This document shows, piece after piece, positions 31,701 through 46,700 of a stretch of DNA of 64,000 bases (positions within the stretch are counted from its first letter, which is position 1; each line of letters opens with the position of its first letter). The notes below the pieces were generated by a model. The model was not told where the DNA came from, searched no databases, and saw only the letters and a list, made by a program, of their open reading frames with translations. The stretch is from Edaphochlamys debaryana (Eukaryota; Chlorophyta; Chlorophyceae; Chlamydomonadales). A program made the position numbers and the translations under genes. The DNA lies in NCBI GenBank assembly GCA_016858145.1, contig JAEHOE010000262.1, positions 1 to 64,000 on the forward strand. The letters are read 5' to 3'.

Positions 31701-34700
31701 TGCAAGGAACGCACCTGCAGAGGGCCTGCTCATGATAGCGGGAACGGTGCTCATGATAGCGGTCAGGGTGCCTGGCGGGGCCTCCGGGGCCTGGGCGGGG
31801 GCGGGAGCCGCCGGCGCCCACACACGCCCAAGCCTGTCCCCCAGTGTGCCATGTAGAATGGGTCCCTGTCCCTCGCGTCCCATGCAAGGAACGCACCTGC
31901 AGAGGGCCTGCTCATGATAGCGGGAACGGTGCTCATGATAGCGGTCAGGGTGCCTGGCGGGGCCTCTGGGGCTTGGGGAGGGGGGCGGAGCCGCCGGCGC
32001 CCACACACGCCCAAGCCTGTCCCCCAGTGTGCAATGTAGAATGGGTCCCTGTCCCTCGCGTCCCATGCAAGGAACACACCTGCAGAGGGCCTGCTCATGA
32101 TAGCGGAACGGTGCTCATGATAGCGGTCAGGGTGCCTGGCGGGGCCTCCGGGGCCTGGGGAGGGGGCGGGAGCCGCCGGCGCCCACACACGCCCAAGCCT
32201 GTCCCCCAGTGTGCCATGTAGAATGGGTCCCTGTCCCTCGCGTCCCATGCAAGGAACACACCTGCAGAGGGCCTGCTCATGATAGCGGGAACGGTGCTCA
32301 TGATAGCGGTCAGGGTGCCTGGCGGGGCCTCCGGGGCCTGGGGCCGGGGGGAGCCGCCGGCGCCCACACACGCCCAAGCCTGTCCCCCAGTGTGCCAATG
32401 TAGAATGGGTCCCTGTCCCTCGCGTCCCATGCAAGGAACACACCTGCAGAGGGCCTGCTCATGATAGCGGGAACGGTGCTCATGATAGCGGTCAGGGTGC
32501 CTGGCGGGGCCTCCGGGGCCTGGGGAGGGGGCGGGAGCCGCCGGCGCCCACACACGCCCAAGCCTGTCCCCCAGTGTGCCATGTAGAATGGGTCCCTGTC
32601 CCTCGCGTCCCATGCAAGGAACACACCTGCAGAGGGCCTGCTCATGATAGCGGGAACGGTGCTCATGATAGCGGTCAGGGTGCCTGGCGGGGCCTCCGGG
32701 GCCTGGGGAGGGGGAGCCGCCGGCGCCCACACACGCCCAAGCCTGTCCCCCAGTGTGCAATGTAGAATGGGTCCCTGTCCCTCGCGTCCCATGCAAGGAA
32801 CACACCTGCAGAGGGCCTGCTCATGATAGCGGGAACGGTGCTCATGATAGCGGTCAGGGTGCCTGGCGGGGCCTCCGGGGCCTGGGGAGGGGCGGGAGCC
32901 GCCGGCGCCCACACACGCCCAAGCCTGTCCCCCAGTGTGCCATGTAGAATGGGTCCCTGTCCCTCGCGTCCCATGCAAGGAACACACCTGCAGAGGGCCT
33001 GCTCAATGATAGCGGGAACGGTGCTCATGATAGCGGTCAGGGTGCCTGGCGGGGCCTCCGGGGCCTGGGGAGGGGGGAGCCGCCGGCGCCCACACACGCC
33101 CAAGCCTGTCCCCCAGTGTGCAATGTAGAATGGGTCCCTGTCCCTCGCGTCCCATGCAAGGAACACACCTGCAGAGGGCCTGCTCAATGATAGCGGGAAC
33201 GGTGCTCATGATAGCGGTCAGGGTGCCTGGCGGGGCCTCCGGGGCCTGGGGAGGGGGAGCCGCCGGCGCCCACACACGCCCAAGCCTGTCCCCAGTGTGC
33301 AATGTAGAATGGGTCCCTGTCCCTCGCGTCCCATGCAAGGAACACACCTGCAGAGGGCCTGCTCATGATATCGGGAACGGTGCTCATGATAGCGGTCAGG
33401 GTGCCTGGCGGGGCCTCCGGGGGCTTGGGGGAGGGGGAGCCGCCGGCGCCCACACACGCCCAAGCCTGTCCCCCAGTGTGCCATGTAGAATGGGTCCCTG
33501 TCCCTCGCGTCCCATGCAAGGAACACACCTGCAGAGGGCCTGCTCATGATAGCGGGAACGGTGCTCATGATAGCGGTCAGGGTGCCTGGCGGGGCCTCCG
33601 GGGCCTGGGGAGGGGCGGGAGCCGCCGGCGCCCACACACGCCCAAGCCTGTCCCCCAGTGTGCAATGTAGAATGGGTCCCTGTCCCTCGCGTCCCATGCA
33701 AGGAACACACCTGCAGAGGGCCTGCTCATGATAGCGGGAACGGTGCTCATGATAGCGGTCAGGGTGCCTGGCGGGGCCTCCGGGGCCTGGGGAGGGGCGG
33801 GAGCCGCCGGCGCCCACACACGCCCAAGCCTGTCCCCCAGTGTGCAATGTAGAATGGGTCCCTGTCCCTCGCGTCCCATGCAAGGAACACACCTGCAGAG
33901 GGCCTGCTCAATGATAGCGGAACGGTGCTCATGATAGCGGTCAGGGTGCCTGGCGGGGGCCTCCGGGGCCTGGGGAGGGGCGGGAGCCGCCGGCGCCCAC
34001 ACACGCCCAAGCCTGTCCCCCAGTGTGCAATGTAGAATGGGTCCCTGTCCCTCGCGTCCCATGCAAGGAAAGCACCTGCAGAGGGCCTGCTCATGATAGC
34101 GGGAACGGTGCTCATGATAGCGGTCAGGGTGCCTGGCGGGGCCTCCGGGGCCTGGGCCGGGGGCGGGAGCCGCCGGCGCCCACACACGCCCAAGCCTGTC
34201 CCCCAGTGTGCCATGTAGAATGGGTCCCTGTCCCTCGCGTCCCATGCAAGGAACACACCTGCAGAGGGCCTGCTCATGATAGCGGGAACGGTGCTCATGA
34301 TAGCGGTCAGGGTGCCTGGCGGGGCCTCCGGGGCCTGGGGAGGGGGAGCCGCCGGCGCCCACACACGCCCAAGCCTGTCCCCCAGTGTGCCATGTAGAAT
34401 GGGTCCCTGTCCCTCGCGTCCCATGCAAGGAACACACCTGCAGAGGGCCTGCTCATGATAGCGGGAACGGTGCTCATGATAGCGGTCAGGGTGCCTGGCG
34501 GGGCCTCCGGGGCCTGGGGAGGGGGAGCCGCCGGCGCCCACACACGCCCAAGCCTGTCCCCCAGTGTGCCATGTAGAATGGGTCCCTGTCCCTCGCGTCC
34601 CATGCAAGGAACACACCTGCAGAGGGCCTGCTCATGATAGCGGAACGGTGCTCATGATAGCGGTCAGGGTGCCTGGCGGGGCCTCCGGGGCCTGGGGAGG

Positions 34701-37700
34701 GGCGGGAGCCGCCGGCGCCCACACACGCCCAAGCCTGTCCCCCAGTGTGCCATGTAGAATGGGTCCCTGTCCCTCGCGTCCCATGCAAGGAACACACCTG
34801 CAGAGGGCCTGCTCATGATAGCGGGAACGGTGCTCATGATAGCGGTCAGGGTGCCTGGCGGGGCCTCCGGGGCCTGGGGAGGGGGGAGCCGCCGGCGCCC
34901 ACACACGCCCAAGCCTGTCCCCCAGTGTGCAATGTAGAATGGGTCCCTGTCCCTCGCGTCCCATGCAAGGAACACACCTGCAGAGGGCCTGCTCAAGATA
35001 TCGGAACGGTGCTCATGATAGCGGTCAGGGTGCCTGGCGGGGCCTCCGGGGCTTGGGGAGGGGGCGGGAGCCGCCGGCGCCCACACACGCCCAAGCCTGT
35101 CCCCCAGTGTGCCATGTAGAATGGGTCCCTGTCCCTCGCGTCCCATGCAAGGAACAGCACCTGCAGAGGGCCTGCTCATGATAGCGGGAACGGTGCTCAT
35201 GATAGCGGTCAGGGTGCCTGGCGGGGCCTCCGGGGCCTGGGGAGGGGGAGCCGCCGGCGCCCACACACGCCCAAGCCTGTCCCCCAGTGTGCAATGTAGA
35301 ATGGGTCCCTGTCCCTCGCGTCCCATGCAAGGAACACACCTGCAGAGGCCCTGCTCAAGATAGCGGGAACGGTGCTCATGATAGCGGTCAGGGTGCCTGG
35401 CGGGGCCTCCGGGGCCTGGGGGGGCGGGAGCCGCCGGCGCCCACACACGCCCAAGCCTGTCCCCCAGTGTGCAATGTAGAATGGGTCCCTGTCCCTCGCG
35501 TCCCATGCAAGGAACACACCTGCAGAGGGCCTGCTCATGATAGCGGGAACGGTGCTCATGATAGCGGTCAGGGTGCCTGGCGGGGCCTCCGGGGCCTGGC
35601 GGAGGGGGAGCCGCCGGCGCCCACACACGCCCAAGCCTGTCCCCCAGTGTGCCAATGTAGAATGGGTCCCTGTCCCTCGCGTCCCATGCAAGGAACACAC
35701 CTGCAGAGGGCCTGCTCATGATAGCGGAACGGTGCTCATGATAGCGGTCAGGGTGCCTGGCGGGGCCTCCGGGGCTTGGGGAGGGGGAGCCGCCGGCGCC
35801 CACACACGCCCAAGCCTGTCCCCCAGTGTGCCATGTAGAATGGGTCCCTGTCCCTCGCGTCCCATGCAAGGAACACACCTGCAGAGGGCCTGCTCATGAT
35901 AGCGGAACGGTGCTCATGATAGCGGTCAGGGTGCCTGGCGGGGCCTCCGGGGCCTGGGGAGGGGGAGCCGCCGGCGCCCACACACGCCCAAGCCTGTCCC
36001 CCAGTGTGCAATGTAGAATGGGTCCCTGTCCCTCGCGTCCCATGCAAGGAACACACCTGCAGAGGGCCTGCTCATGATATCGGAACGGTGCTCATGATAG
36101 CGGTCAGGGTGCCTGGCGGGGCCTCCGGGGCCTGGGGAGGGGGCGGGAGCCGCCGGCGCCCACACACGCCCAAGCCTGTCCCCCAGTGTGCAATGTAGAA
36201 TGGGTCCCTGTCCCTCGCGTCCCATGCAAGGAACACACCTGCAGAGGGCCTGCTCATGATAGCGGGAACGGTGCTCATGATAGCGGTCAGGGTGCCTGGC
36301 GGGGCCTCCGGGGCCTGGGGAGGGGGGGAGCCGCCGGCGCCCACACACGCCCAAGCCTGTCCCCCAGTGTGCCATGTAGAATGGGTCCCTGTCCCTCGCG
36401 TCCCATGCAAGGAACACACCTGCAGAGGGCCTGCTCATGATAGCGGGAACGGTGCTCATGATAGCGGTCAGGGTGCCTGGCGGGGCCTCCGGGGCTGGGG
36501 AGGGGGAGCCGCCGGCGCCCACACACGCCCAAGCCTGTCCCCCAGTGTGCCAATGTAGAATGGGTCCCTGTCCCTCGCGTCCCATGCAAGGAACACACCT
36601 GCAGAGGGCCTGCTCATGATAGCGGGAACGGTGCTCATGATAGCGGTCAGGGTGCCTGGCGGGGCCTCCGGGGCTTGGGGAGGGGGCGGGAGCCGCCGGC
36701 GCCCACACACGCCCAAGCCTGTCCCCCAGTGTGCCATGTAGAATGGGTCCCTGTCCCTCGCGTCCCATGCAAGGAACACACCTGCAGAGGGCCTGCTCAT
36801 GATAGCGGGAACGGTGCTCATGATAGCGGTCAGGGTGCCTGGCGGGGCCTCCGGGGCCTGGGGAGGGGGAGCCGCCGGCGCCCACACACGCCCAAGCCTG
36901 TCCCCCAGTGTGCCATGTAGAATGGGTCCCTGTCCCTCGCGTCCCATGCAAGGAACACACCTGCAGAGGGCCTGCTCATGATAGCGGAACGGTGCTCATG
37001 ATAGCGGTCAGGGTGCCTGGCGGGGCCTCCGGGGCCTGGGGAGGGGGAGCCGCCGGCGCCCACACACGCCCAAGCCTGTCCCCCAGTGTGCCATGTAGAA
37101 TGGGTCCCTGTCCCTCGCGTCCCATGCAAGGAACACACCTGCAGAGGGCCTGCTCATGATATCGGAACGGTGCTCATGATAGCGGTCAGGGTGCCTGGCG
37201 GGGCCTCCGGGGCCTGGGGAGGGGGAGCCGCCGGCGCCCACACACGCCCAAGCCTGTCCCCCAGTGTGCCATGTAGAATGGGTCCCTGTCCCTCGCGTCC
37301 CATGCAAGGAACACACCTGCAGAGGGCCTGCTCATGATAGCGGAACGGTGCTCATGATAGCGGTCAGGGTGCCTGGCGGGGCCTCCGGGGCTTGGGGAGG
37401 GGGGGAGCCGCCGGCGCCCACACACGCCCAAGCCTGTCCCCCAGTGTGCAATGTAGAATGGGTCCCTGTCCCTCGCGTCCCATGCAAGGAACACACCTGC
37501 AGAGGGCCTGCTCATGATAGCGGAACGGTGCTCATGATAGCGGTCAGGGTGCCTGGCGGGGCCTCCGGGGCCTGGGGAGGGGGGAGCCGCCGGCGCCCAC
37601 ACACGCCCAAGCCTGTCCCCCAGTGTGCAATGTAGAATGGGTCCCTGTCCCTCGCGTCCCATGCAAGGAACACACCTGCAGAGGGCCTGCTCATGATAGC

Positions 37701-40700
37701 GGAACGGTGCTCATGATAGCGGTCAGGGTGCCTGGCGGGGCCTCCGGGGCCTGGGGAGGGGGAGCCGCCGGCGCCCACACACGCCCAAGCCTGTCCCCCA
37801 GTGTGCCATGTAGAATGGGTCCCTGTCCCTCGCGTCCCATGCAAGGAACACACCTGCAGAGGGCCTGCTCATGATAGCGGGAACGGTGCTCATGATAGCG
37901 GTCAGGGTGCCTGGCGGGGCCTCCGGGGCCTGGGGAGGGGGAGCCGCCGGCGCCCACACACGCCCAAGCCTGTCCCCCAGTGTGCCATGTAGAATGGGTC
38001 CCTGTCCCTCGCGTCCCATGCAAGGAACACACCTGCAGAGGCCTGCTCATGATAGCGGAACGGTGCTCATGATAGCGGTCAGGGTGCCTGGCGGGGCCTC
38101 CGGGGCCTGGGGAGGGGGGGAGCCGCCGGCGCCCACACACGCCCAAGCCTGTCCCCCAGTGTGCCATGTAGAATGGGTCCCTGTCCCTCGCGTCCCATGC
38201 AAGGAACACACCTGCAGAGGGCCTGCTCATGATAGCGGAACGGTGCTCATGATAGCGGTCAGGGTGCCTGGCGGGGCCTCCGGGGCCTTGGGGAGGGGGA
38301 GCCGCCGGCGCCCACACACGCCCAAGCCTGTCCCCCAGTGTGCCATGTAGAATGGGTCCCTGTCCCTCGCGTCCCATGCAAGGAACACACCTGCAGAGGG
38401 CCTGCTCATGATAGCGGGAACGGTGCTCATGATAGCGGTCAGGGTGCCTGGCGGGGCCTCCGGGGCTTGGGGAGGGGAGCCGCCGGCGCCCACACACGCC
38501 CAAGCCTGTCCCCCAGTGTGCCATGTAGAATGGGTCCCTGTCCCTCGCGTCCCATGCAAGGAACACACCTGCAGAGGGCCTGCTCATGATAGCGGGAACG
38601 GTGCTCATGATAGCGGTCAGGGTGCCTGGCGGGGCCTCCGGGGCCTGGGGAGGGGGAGCCGCCGGCGCCCACACACGCCCAAGCCTGTCCCCCAGTGTGC
38701 CATGTAGAATGGGTCCCTGTCCCTCGCGTCCCATGCAAGGAACACACCTGCAGGAGGCCTGCTCATGATAGCGGAACGGTGCTCATGATAGCGGTCAGGG
38801 TGCCTGGCGGGGCCTCCGGGGCCTGGGGAGGGGGGAGCCGCCGGCGCCCACACACGCCCAAGCCTGTCCCCCAGTGTGCCATGTAGAATGGGTCCCTGTC
38901 CCTCGCGTCCCATGCAAGGAACACACCTGCAGAGGGCCTGCTCATGATAGCGGAACGGTGCTCATGATAGCGGTCAGGGTGCCTGGCGGGGCCTCCGGGG
39001 CCTGGGGAGGGGCGGGAGCCGCCGGCGCCCACACACGCCCAAGCCTGTCCCCCAGTGTGCCATGTAGAATGGGTCCCTGTCCCTCGCGTCCCATGCAAGG
39101 AACACACCTGCAGAGGGCCTGCTCATGATAGCGGGAACGGTGCTCATGATAGCGGTCAGGGTGCCTGGCGGGGCCTCCGGGGCCTGGGGAGGGGGAGCCG
39201 CCGGCGCCCACACACGCCCAAGCCTGTCCCCCAGTGTGCAATGTAGAATGGGTCCCTGTCCCTCGCGTCCCATGCAAGGAACACACCTGCAGAGGCCTGC
39301 TCAATGATAGCGGAACGGTGCTCATGATAGCGGTCAGGGTGCCTGGCGGGGCCTCCGGGGCCTGGGGAGGGGCGGGAGCCGCCGGCGCCCACACACGCCC
39401 AAGCCTGTCCCCCAGTGTGCCATGTAGAATGGGTCCCTGTCCCTCGCGTCCATGCAAGGAACACACCTGCAGAGGGCCTGCTCATGATAGCGGAACGGTG
39501 CTCATGATAGCGGTCAGGGTGCCTGGCGGGGCCTCCGGGGCCTGGGGAGGGGCGGGAGCCGCCGGCGCCCACACACGCCCAAGCCTGTCCCCCAGTGTGC
39601 CATGTAGAATGGGTCCCTGTCCCTCGCGTCCCATGCAAGGAACACACCTGCAGAGGGCCTGCTCATGATAGCGGGAACGGTGCTCATGATAGCGGTCAGG
39701 GTGCCTGGCGGGGCCTCCGGGGCCTGGGGAGGGGGAGCCGCCGGCGCCCACACACGCCCAAGCCTGTCCCCCAGTGTGCCATGTAGAATGGGTCCCTGTC
39801 CCTCGCGTCCCATGCAAGGAACACACCTGCAGAGGGCCTGCTCATGATAGCGGGAACGGTGCTCATGATAGCGGTCAGGGTGCCTGGCGGGGCCTCCGGG
39901 GCCTTGGGGAGGGGCGGAGCCGCCGGCGCCCACACACGCCCAAGCCTGTCCCCCAGTGTGCAATGTAGAATGGGTCCCTGTCCCTCGCGTCCCATGCAAG
40001 GAACACACCTGCAGAGGGCCTGCTCATGATAGCGGGAACGGTGCTCATGATAGCGGTCAGGGTGCCTGGCGGGGCCTCCGGGGCCTGGGGAGGGGGGAGC
40101 CGCCGGCGCCCACACACGCCCAAGCCTGTCCCCCAGTGTGCCATGTAGAATGGGTCCCTGTCCCTCGCGTCCCATGCAAGGAACACACCTGCAGAGGGCC
40201 TGCTCATGATAGCGGGAACGGTGCTCATGATAGCGGTCAGGGTGCCTGGCGGGGCCTCCGGGGCCTGGGGAGGGGGAGCCGCCGGCGCCCACACACGCCC
40301 AAGCCTGTCCCCCAGTGTGCAATGTAGAATGGGTCCCTGTCCCTCGCGTCCCATGCAAGGAACACACCTGCAGAGGGCCCTGCTCAGATAGCGGGAACGG
40401 TGCTCATGATAGCGGTCAGGGTGCCTGGCGGGGCCTCCGGGGCCTGGGGAGGGGCGGGAGCCGCCGGCGCCCACACACGCCCAAGCCTGTCCCCCAGTGT
40501 GCCATGTAGAATGGGTCCCTGTCCCTCGCGTCCCATGCAAGGAACACACCTGCAGAGGGCCTGCTCATGATAGCGGGACGGTGCTCATGATAGCGGTCAG
40601 GGTGCCTGGCGGGGCCTCCGGGGCCTGGGGAGGGGAAGCCGCCGGCGCCCACACACGCCCAAGCCTGTCCCCCAGTGTGCAATGTAGAATGGGTCCCTGT

Positions 40701-43700
40701 CCCTCGCGTCCCATGCAAGGAACACACCTGCAGAGGGCCTGCTCATGATAGCGGAACGGTGCTCATGATAGCGGTCAGGGTGCCTGGCGGGGCCTCCGGG
40801 GCCTGGGGAGGGGGAGCCGCCGGCGCCCACACACGCCCAAGCCTGTCCCCCAGTGTGCAATGTAGAATGGGTCCCTGTCCCTCGCGTCCCATGCAAGGAA
40901 CACACCTGCAGAGGGCCTGCTCATGATAGCGGGAACGGTGCTCATGATAGCGGTCAGGGTGCCTGGCGGGGCCTCCGGGGCCTGGGGAGGGGGGAGCCGC
41001 CGGCGCCCACACACGCCCAAGCCTGTCCCCCAGTGTGCCATGTAGAATGGGTCCCTGTCCCTCGCGTCCCATGCAAGGAACACACCTGCAGAGGGCCTGC
41101 TCATGATAGCGGGAACGGTGCTCATGATAGCGGTCAGGGTGCCTGGCGGGGCCTCCGGGGCTTGGGGAGGGGGAGCCGCCGGCGCCCACACACGCCCAAG
41201 CCTGTCCCCCAGTGTGCAATGTAGAATGGGTCCCTGTCCCTCGCGTCCCATGCAAGGAACACACCTGTGGAGGCCCTGCTCAAGATAGCGGGAACGGTGC
41301 TCATGATAGCGGTCAGGGTGCCTGGCGGGGCCTCCGGGGCCTGGGGAGGGGGGAGCCGCCGGCGCCCACACACGCCCAAGCCTGTCCCCCAGTGTGCCAT
41401 GTAGAATGGGTCCCTGTCCCTCGCGTCCCATGCAAGGAACACACCTGCAGAGGGCCTGCTCATGATAGCGGGAACGGTGCTCATGATAGCGGTCAGGGTG
41501 CCTGGCGGGGCCTCCGGGGCCTGGGGAGGGGGAGCCGCCGGCGCCCACACACGCCCAAGCCTGTCCCCAGTGTGCAATGTAGAATGGGTCCCTGTCCCTC
41601 GCGTCCCATGCAAGGAACACACCTGCAGAGGGCCTGCTCAAGATAGCGGGAACGGTGCTCATGATAGCGGTCAGGGTGCCTGGCGGGGCCTCCGGGGCCT
41701 GGGGAGGGGGGAGCCGCCGGCGCCCACACACGCCCAAGCCTGTCCCCCAGTGTGCCATGTAGAATGGGTCCCTGTCCCTCGCGTCCCATGCAAGGAACAC
41801 ACCTGCAGAGGGCCTGCTCATTGATAGCGGGAACGGTGCTCATGATAGCGGTCAGGGTGCCTGGCGGGGCCTCCGGGGCCTGGGGAGGGGGAGCCGCCGG
41901 CGCCCACACACGCCCAAGCCTGTCCCCCAGTGTGCCATGTAGAATGGGTCCCTGTCCCTCGCGTCCATGCAAGGAAACACACCTGCAGAGGGCCTGCTCA
42001 TGATAGCGGGAACGGTGCTCATGATAGCGGTCAGGGTGCCTGGCGGGGCCTCCGGGGCCTTGGGGAGGGGGCGGAGCCGCCGGCGCCCACACACGCCCAA
42101 GCCTGTCCCCCAGTGTGCAATGTAGAATGGGTCCCTGTCCCTCGCGTCCCATGCAAGGAACACACCTGCAGAGGGCCTGCTCATGATAGCGGGAACGGTG
42201 CTCATGATAGCGGTCAGGGTGCCTGGCGGGGCCTCCGGGGCCTGGGGAGGGGGGAGCCGCCGGCGCCCACACACGCCCAAGCCTGTCCCCCAGTGTGCCA
42301 TGTAGAATGGGTCCCTGTCCCTCGCGTCCCATGCAAGGAACACACCTGCAGAGGGCCTGCTCATGATAGCGGAACGGTGCTCATGATAGCGGTCAGGGTG
42401 CCTGGCGGGGCCTCCGGGGCCTTGGGGAGGGGGAGCCGCCGGCGCCCACACACGCCCAAGCCTGTCCCCCAGTGTGCCATGTAGAATGGGTCCCTGTCCC
42501 TCGCGTCCCATGCAAGGAACACACCTGCAGAGGCCTGCTCAATGATAGCGGGAACGGTGCTCATGATAGCGGTCAGGGTGCCTGGCGGGGCCTCCGGGGC
42601 CTGGGGAGGGGGGGAGCCGCCGGCGCCCACACACGCCCAAGCCTGTCCCCCAGTGTGCAATGTAGAATGGGTCCCTGTCCCTCGCGTCCCATGCAAGGAA
42701 CACACCTGCAGAGGGCCTGCTCATGATAGCGGAACGGTGCTCATGATAGCGGTCAGGGTGCCTGGCGGGGCCTCCGGGGGCCTGGGGAGGGGCGGGAGCC
42801 GCCGGCGCCCACACACGCCCAAGCCTGTCCCCCAGTGTGCCATGTAGAATGGGTCCCTGTCCCTCGCGTCCCATGCAAGGAACACACCTGCAGAGGGCCT
42901 GCTCATGATAGCGGGAACGGTGCTCATGATAGCGGTCAGGGTGCCTGGCGGGGCCTCCGGGGCCTGGGGAGGGGGGAGCCGCCGGCGCCCCACACACGCC
43001 CAAGCCTGTCCCCCAGTGTGCAATGTAGAATGGGTCCCTGTCCCTCGCGTCCCATGCAAGGAACACACCTGCAGAGGGCCTGCTCATGATAGCGGGAACG
43101 GTGCTCATGATAGCGGTCAGGGTGCCTGGCGGGGCCTCCGGGGCTTGGGGAGGGGGAGCCGCCGGCGCCCACACACGCCCAAGCCTGTCCCCCAGTGTGC
43201 CATGTAGAATGGGTCCCTGTCCCTCGCGTCCCATGCAAGGAACACACCTGCAGAGGGCCTGCTCATGATAGCGGGAACGGTGCTCATGATAGCGGTCAGG
43301 GTGCCTGGCGGGGCCTCCGGGGCTTGGGGAGGGGGCGGGAGCCGCCGGCGCCCACACACGCCCAAGCCTGTCCCCCAGTGTGCCATGTAGAATGGGTCCC
43401 TGTCCCTCGCGTCCCATGCAAGGAACGCACCTGCAGAGGGCCTGCTCATGATAGCGGGAACGGTGCTCATGATAGCGGTCAGGGTGCCTGGCGGGGCCTC
43501 CGGGGCTGGGGAGGGGGAGCCGCCGGCGCCCACACACGCCCAAGCCTGTCCCCCAGTGTGCCATGTAGAATGGGTCCCTGTCCCTCGCGTCCCATGCAAG
43601 GAACACACCTGCAGAGGGCCTGCTCATGATAGCGGGAACGGTGCTCATGATAGCGGTCAGGGTGCCTGGCGGGGCCTCCGGGACCTGGGGAGGGGGAGCC

Positions 43701-46700
43701 GCCGGCGCCCACACACGCCCAAGCCTGTCCCCCAGTGTGCAATGTAGAATGGGTCCCTGTCCCTCGCGTCCCATGCAAGGAACACACCTGCAGAGGGCCT
43801 GCTCATGATAGCGGGAACGGTGCTCATGATAGCGGTCAGGGTGCCTGGCGGGGCCTCCGGGGCCTGGGCCTGGGGAGGGGGAGCCGCCGGCGCCCACACA
43901 CGCCCAAGCCTGTCCCCCAGTGTGCAATGTAGAATGGGTCCCTGTCCCTCGCGTCCCATGCAAGGAACACACCTGCAGAGGGCCTGCTCATGATAGCGGG
44001 AACGGTGCTCATGATAGCGGTCAGGGTGCCTGGCGGGGCCTCCGGGGCCTGGGGAGGGGCGGGAGCCGCCGGCGCCCACACACGCCCAAGCCTGTCCCCC
44101 AGTGTGCCATGTAGAATGGGTCCCTGTCCCTCGCGTCCCATGCAAGGAACACACCTGCAGAGGGCCTGCTCATGATAGCGGGAACGGTGCTCATGATAGC
44201 GGTCAGGGTGCCTGGCGGGGCCTCCGGGGCCTTGGGGAGGGGGGGAGCCGCCGGCGCCCACACACGCCCAAGCCTGTCCCCCAGTGTGCCATGTAGAATG
44301 GGTCCCTGTCCCTCGCGTCCCCATGCAAGGAACGCACCTGCAGAGGGCCTGCTCATGATAGCGGGAACGGTGCTCATGATAGCGGTCAGGGTGCCTGGCG
44401 GGCCCTCCGGGGCTGGGGAGGGGGAGCCGCCGGCGCCCACACACGCCCAAGCCTGTCCCCCAGTGTGCCATGTAGAATGGGTCCCTGTCCCTCGCGTCCC
44501 ATGCAAGGAACACACCTGCAGAGGGCCTGCTCATGATAGCGGGAACGGTGCTCATGATAGCGGTCAGGGTGCCTGGCGGGGCCTCCGGGGCCTGGGGAGG
44601 GGGAGCCGCCGGCGCCCACACACGCCCAAGCCTGTCCCCCAGTGTGCCATGTAGAATGGGTCCCTGTCCCTCGCGTCCCATGCAAGGAACACACCTGCAG
44701 AGGGCCTGCTCATGATAGCGGGAACGGTGCTCATGATAGCGGTCAGGGTGCCTGGCGGGGCCTCCGGGGCCTGGGGAGGGGGAGCCGCCGGCGCCCACAC
44801 ACGCCCAAGCCTGTCCCCCAGTGTGCAATGTAGAATGGGTCCCTGTCCCTCGCGTCCCATGCAAGGAACACACCTGCAGAGGGCCTGCTCATGATAGCGG
44901 GAACGGTGCTCATGATAGCGGTCAGGGTGCCTGGCGGGGCCTCCGGGGCCTGGGGAGGGGGGAGCCGCCGGCGCCCACACACGCCCAAGCCTGTCCCCCA
45001 GTGTGCCATGTAGAATGGGTCCCTGTCCCTCGCGTCCCATGCAAGGAACACACCTGTGGAGGCCCTGCTCAAGATATCGGAACGGTGCTCATGATAGCGG
45101 TCAGGGTGCCTGGCGGGGCCTCCGGGGCTTGGGGAGGGGGCGGGAGCCGCCGGCGCCCACACACGCCCAAGCCTGTCCCCCAGTGTGCCATGTAGAATGG
45201 GTCCCTGTCCCTCGCGTCCCATGCAAGGAACACACCTGCAGAGGGCCTGCTCATGATAGCGGAACGGTGCTCATGATAGCGGTCAGGGTGCCTGGCGGGG
45301 CCTCCGGGGCCTGGGGAGGGGGAGCCGCCGGCGCCCACACACGCCCAAGCCTGTCCCCCAGTGTGCCATGTAGAATGGGTCCCTGTCCCTCGCGTCCCAT
45401 GCAAGGAACACACCTGCAGAGGGCCTGCTCATGATAGCGGGAACGGTGCTCATGATAGCGGTCAGGGTGCCTGGCGGGGCCTCCGGGGCCTGGGGAGGGG
45501 GCGGGAGCCGCCGGCGCCCACACACGCCCAAGCCTGTCCCCCAGTGTGCAATGTAGAATGGGTCCCTGTCCCTCGCGTCCCATGCAAGGAACACACCTGC
45601 AGAGGGCCTGCTCATGATAGCGGAACGGTGCTCATGATAGCGGTCAGGGTGCCTGGCGGGGCCTCCGGGGCTGGGGAGGGGGAGCCGCCGGCGCCCACAC
45701 ACGCCCAAGCCTGTCCCCCAGTGTGCCATGTAGAATGGGTCCCTGTCCCTCGCGTCCCATGCAAGGAACACACCTGCAGAGGGCCTGCTCATGATAGCGG
45801 AACGGTGCTCATGATAGCGGTCAGGGTGCCTGGCGGGGCCTCCGGGGCCTGGGGAGGGGGGAGCCGCCGGCGCCCACACACGCCCAAGCCTGTCCCCCAG
45901 TGTGCCAATGTAGAATGGGTCCCTGTCCCTCGCGTCCCATGCAAGGAACACACCTGGCAGAGGGCCTGCTCATGATAGCGGAACGGTGCTCATGATAGCG
46001 GTCAGGGTGCCTGGCGGGGCCTCCGGGGCCTGGGGAGGGGGAGCCGCCGGCGCCCACACACGCCCAAGCCTGTCCCCCAGTGTGCATGTAGAATGGGTCC
46101 CTGTCCCTCGCGTCCCATGCAAGGAACACACCTGCAGAGGGCCCTGCTCATGATAGCGGGAACGGTGCTCATGATAGCGGTCAGGGTGCCTGGCGGGGCC
46201 TCCGGGGCCTGGGGAGGGGGAGCCGCCGGCGCCCACACACGCCCAAGCCTGTCCCCCAGTGTGCCATGTAGAATGGGTCCCTGTCCCTCGCGTCCCATGC
46301 AAGGAACACACCTGCAGAGGGCCTGCTCATGATAGCGGGAACGGTGCTCATGATAGCGGTCAGGGTGCCTGGCGGGGCCTCCGGGGCCTGGGGAGGGGGG
46401 AGCCGCCGGCGCCCCACACACGCCCAAGCCTGTCCCCCAGTGTGCCATGTAGAATGGGTCCCTGTCCCTCGCGTCCCATGCAAGGAACACACCTGCAGAG
46501 GGCCTGCTCATGATAGCGGGAACGGTGCTCATGATAGCGGTCAGGGTGCCTGGCGGGGCCTCCGGGGCCTGGGGAGGGGGGAGCCGCCGGCGGCCCACAC
46601 ACGCCCAAGCCTGTCCCCCAGTGTGCCATGTAGAATGGGTCCCTGTCCCTCGCGTCCCATGCAAGGAACACACCTGCAGAGGGCCCTGCTCATGATCGGA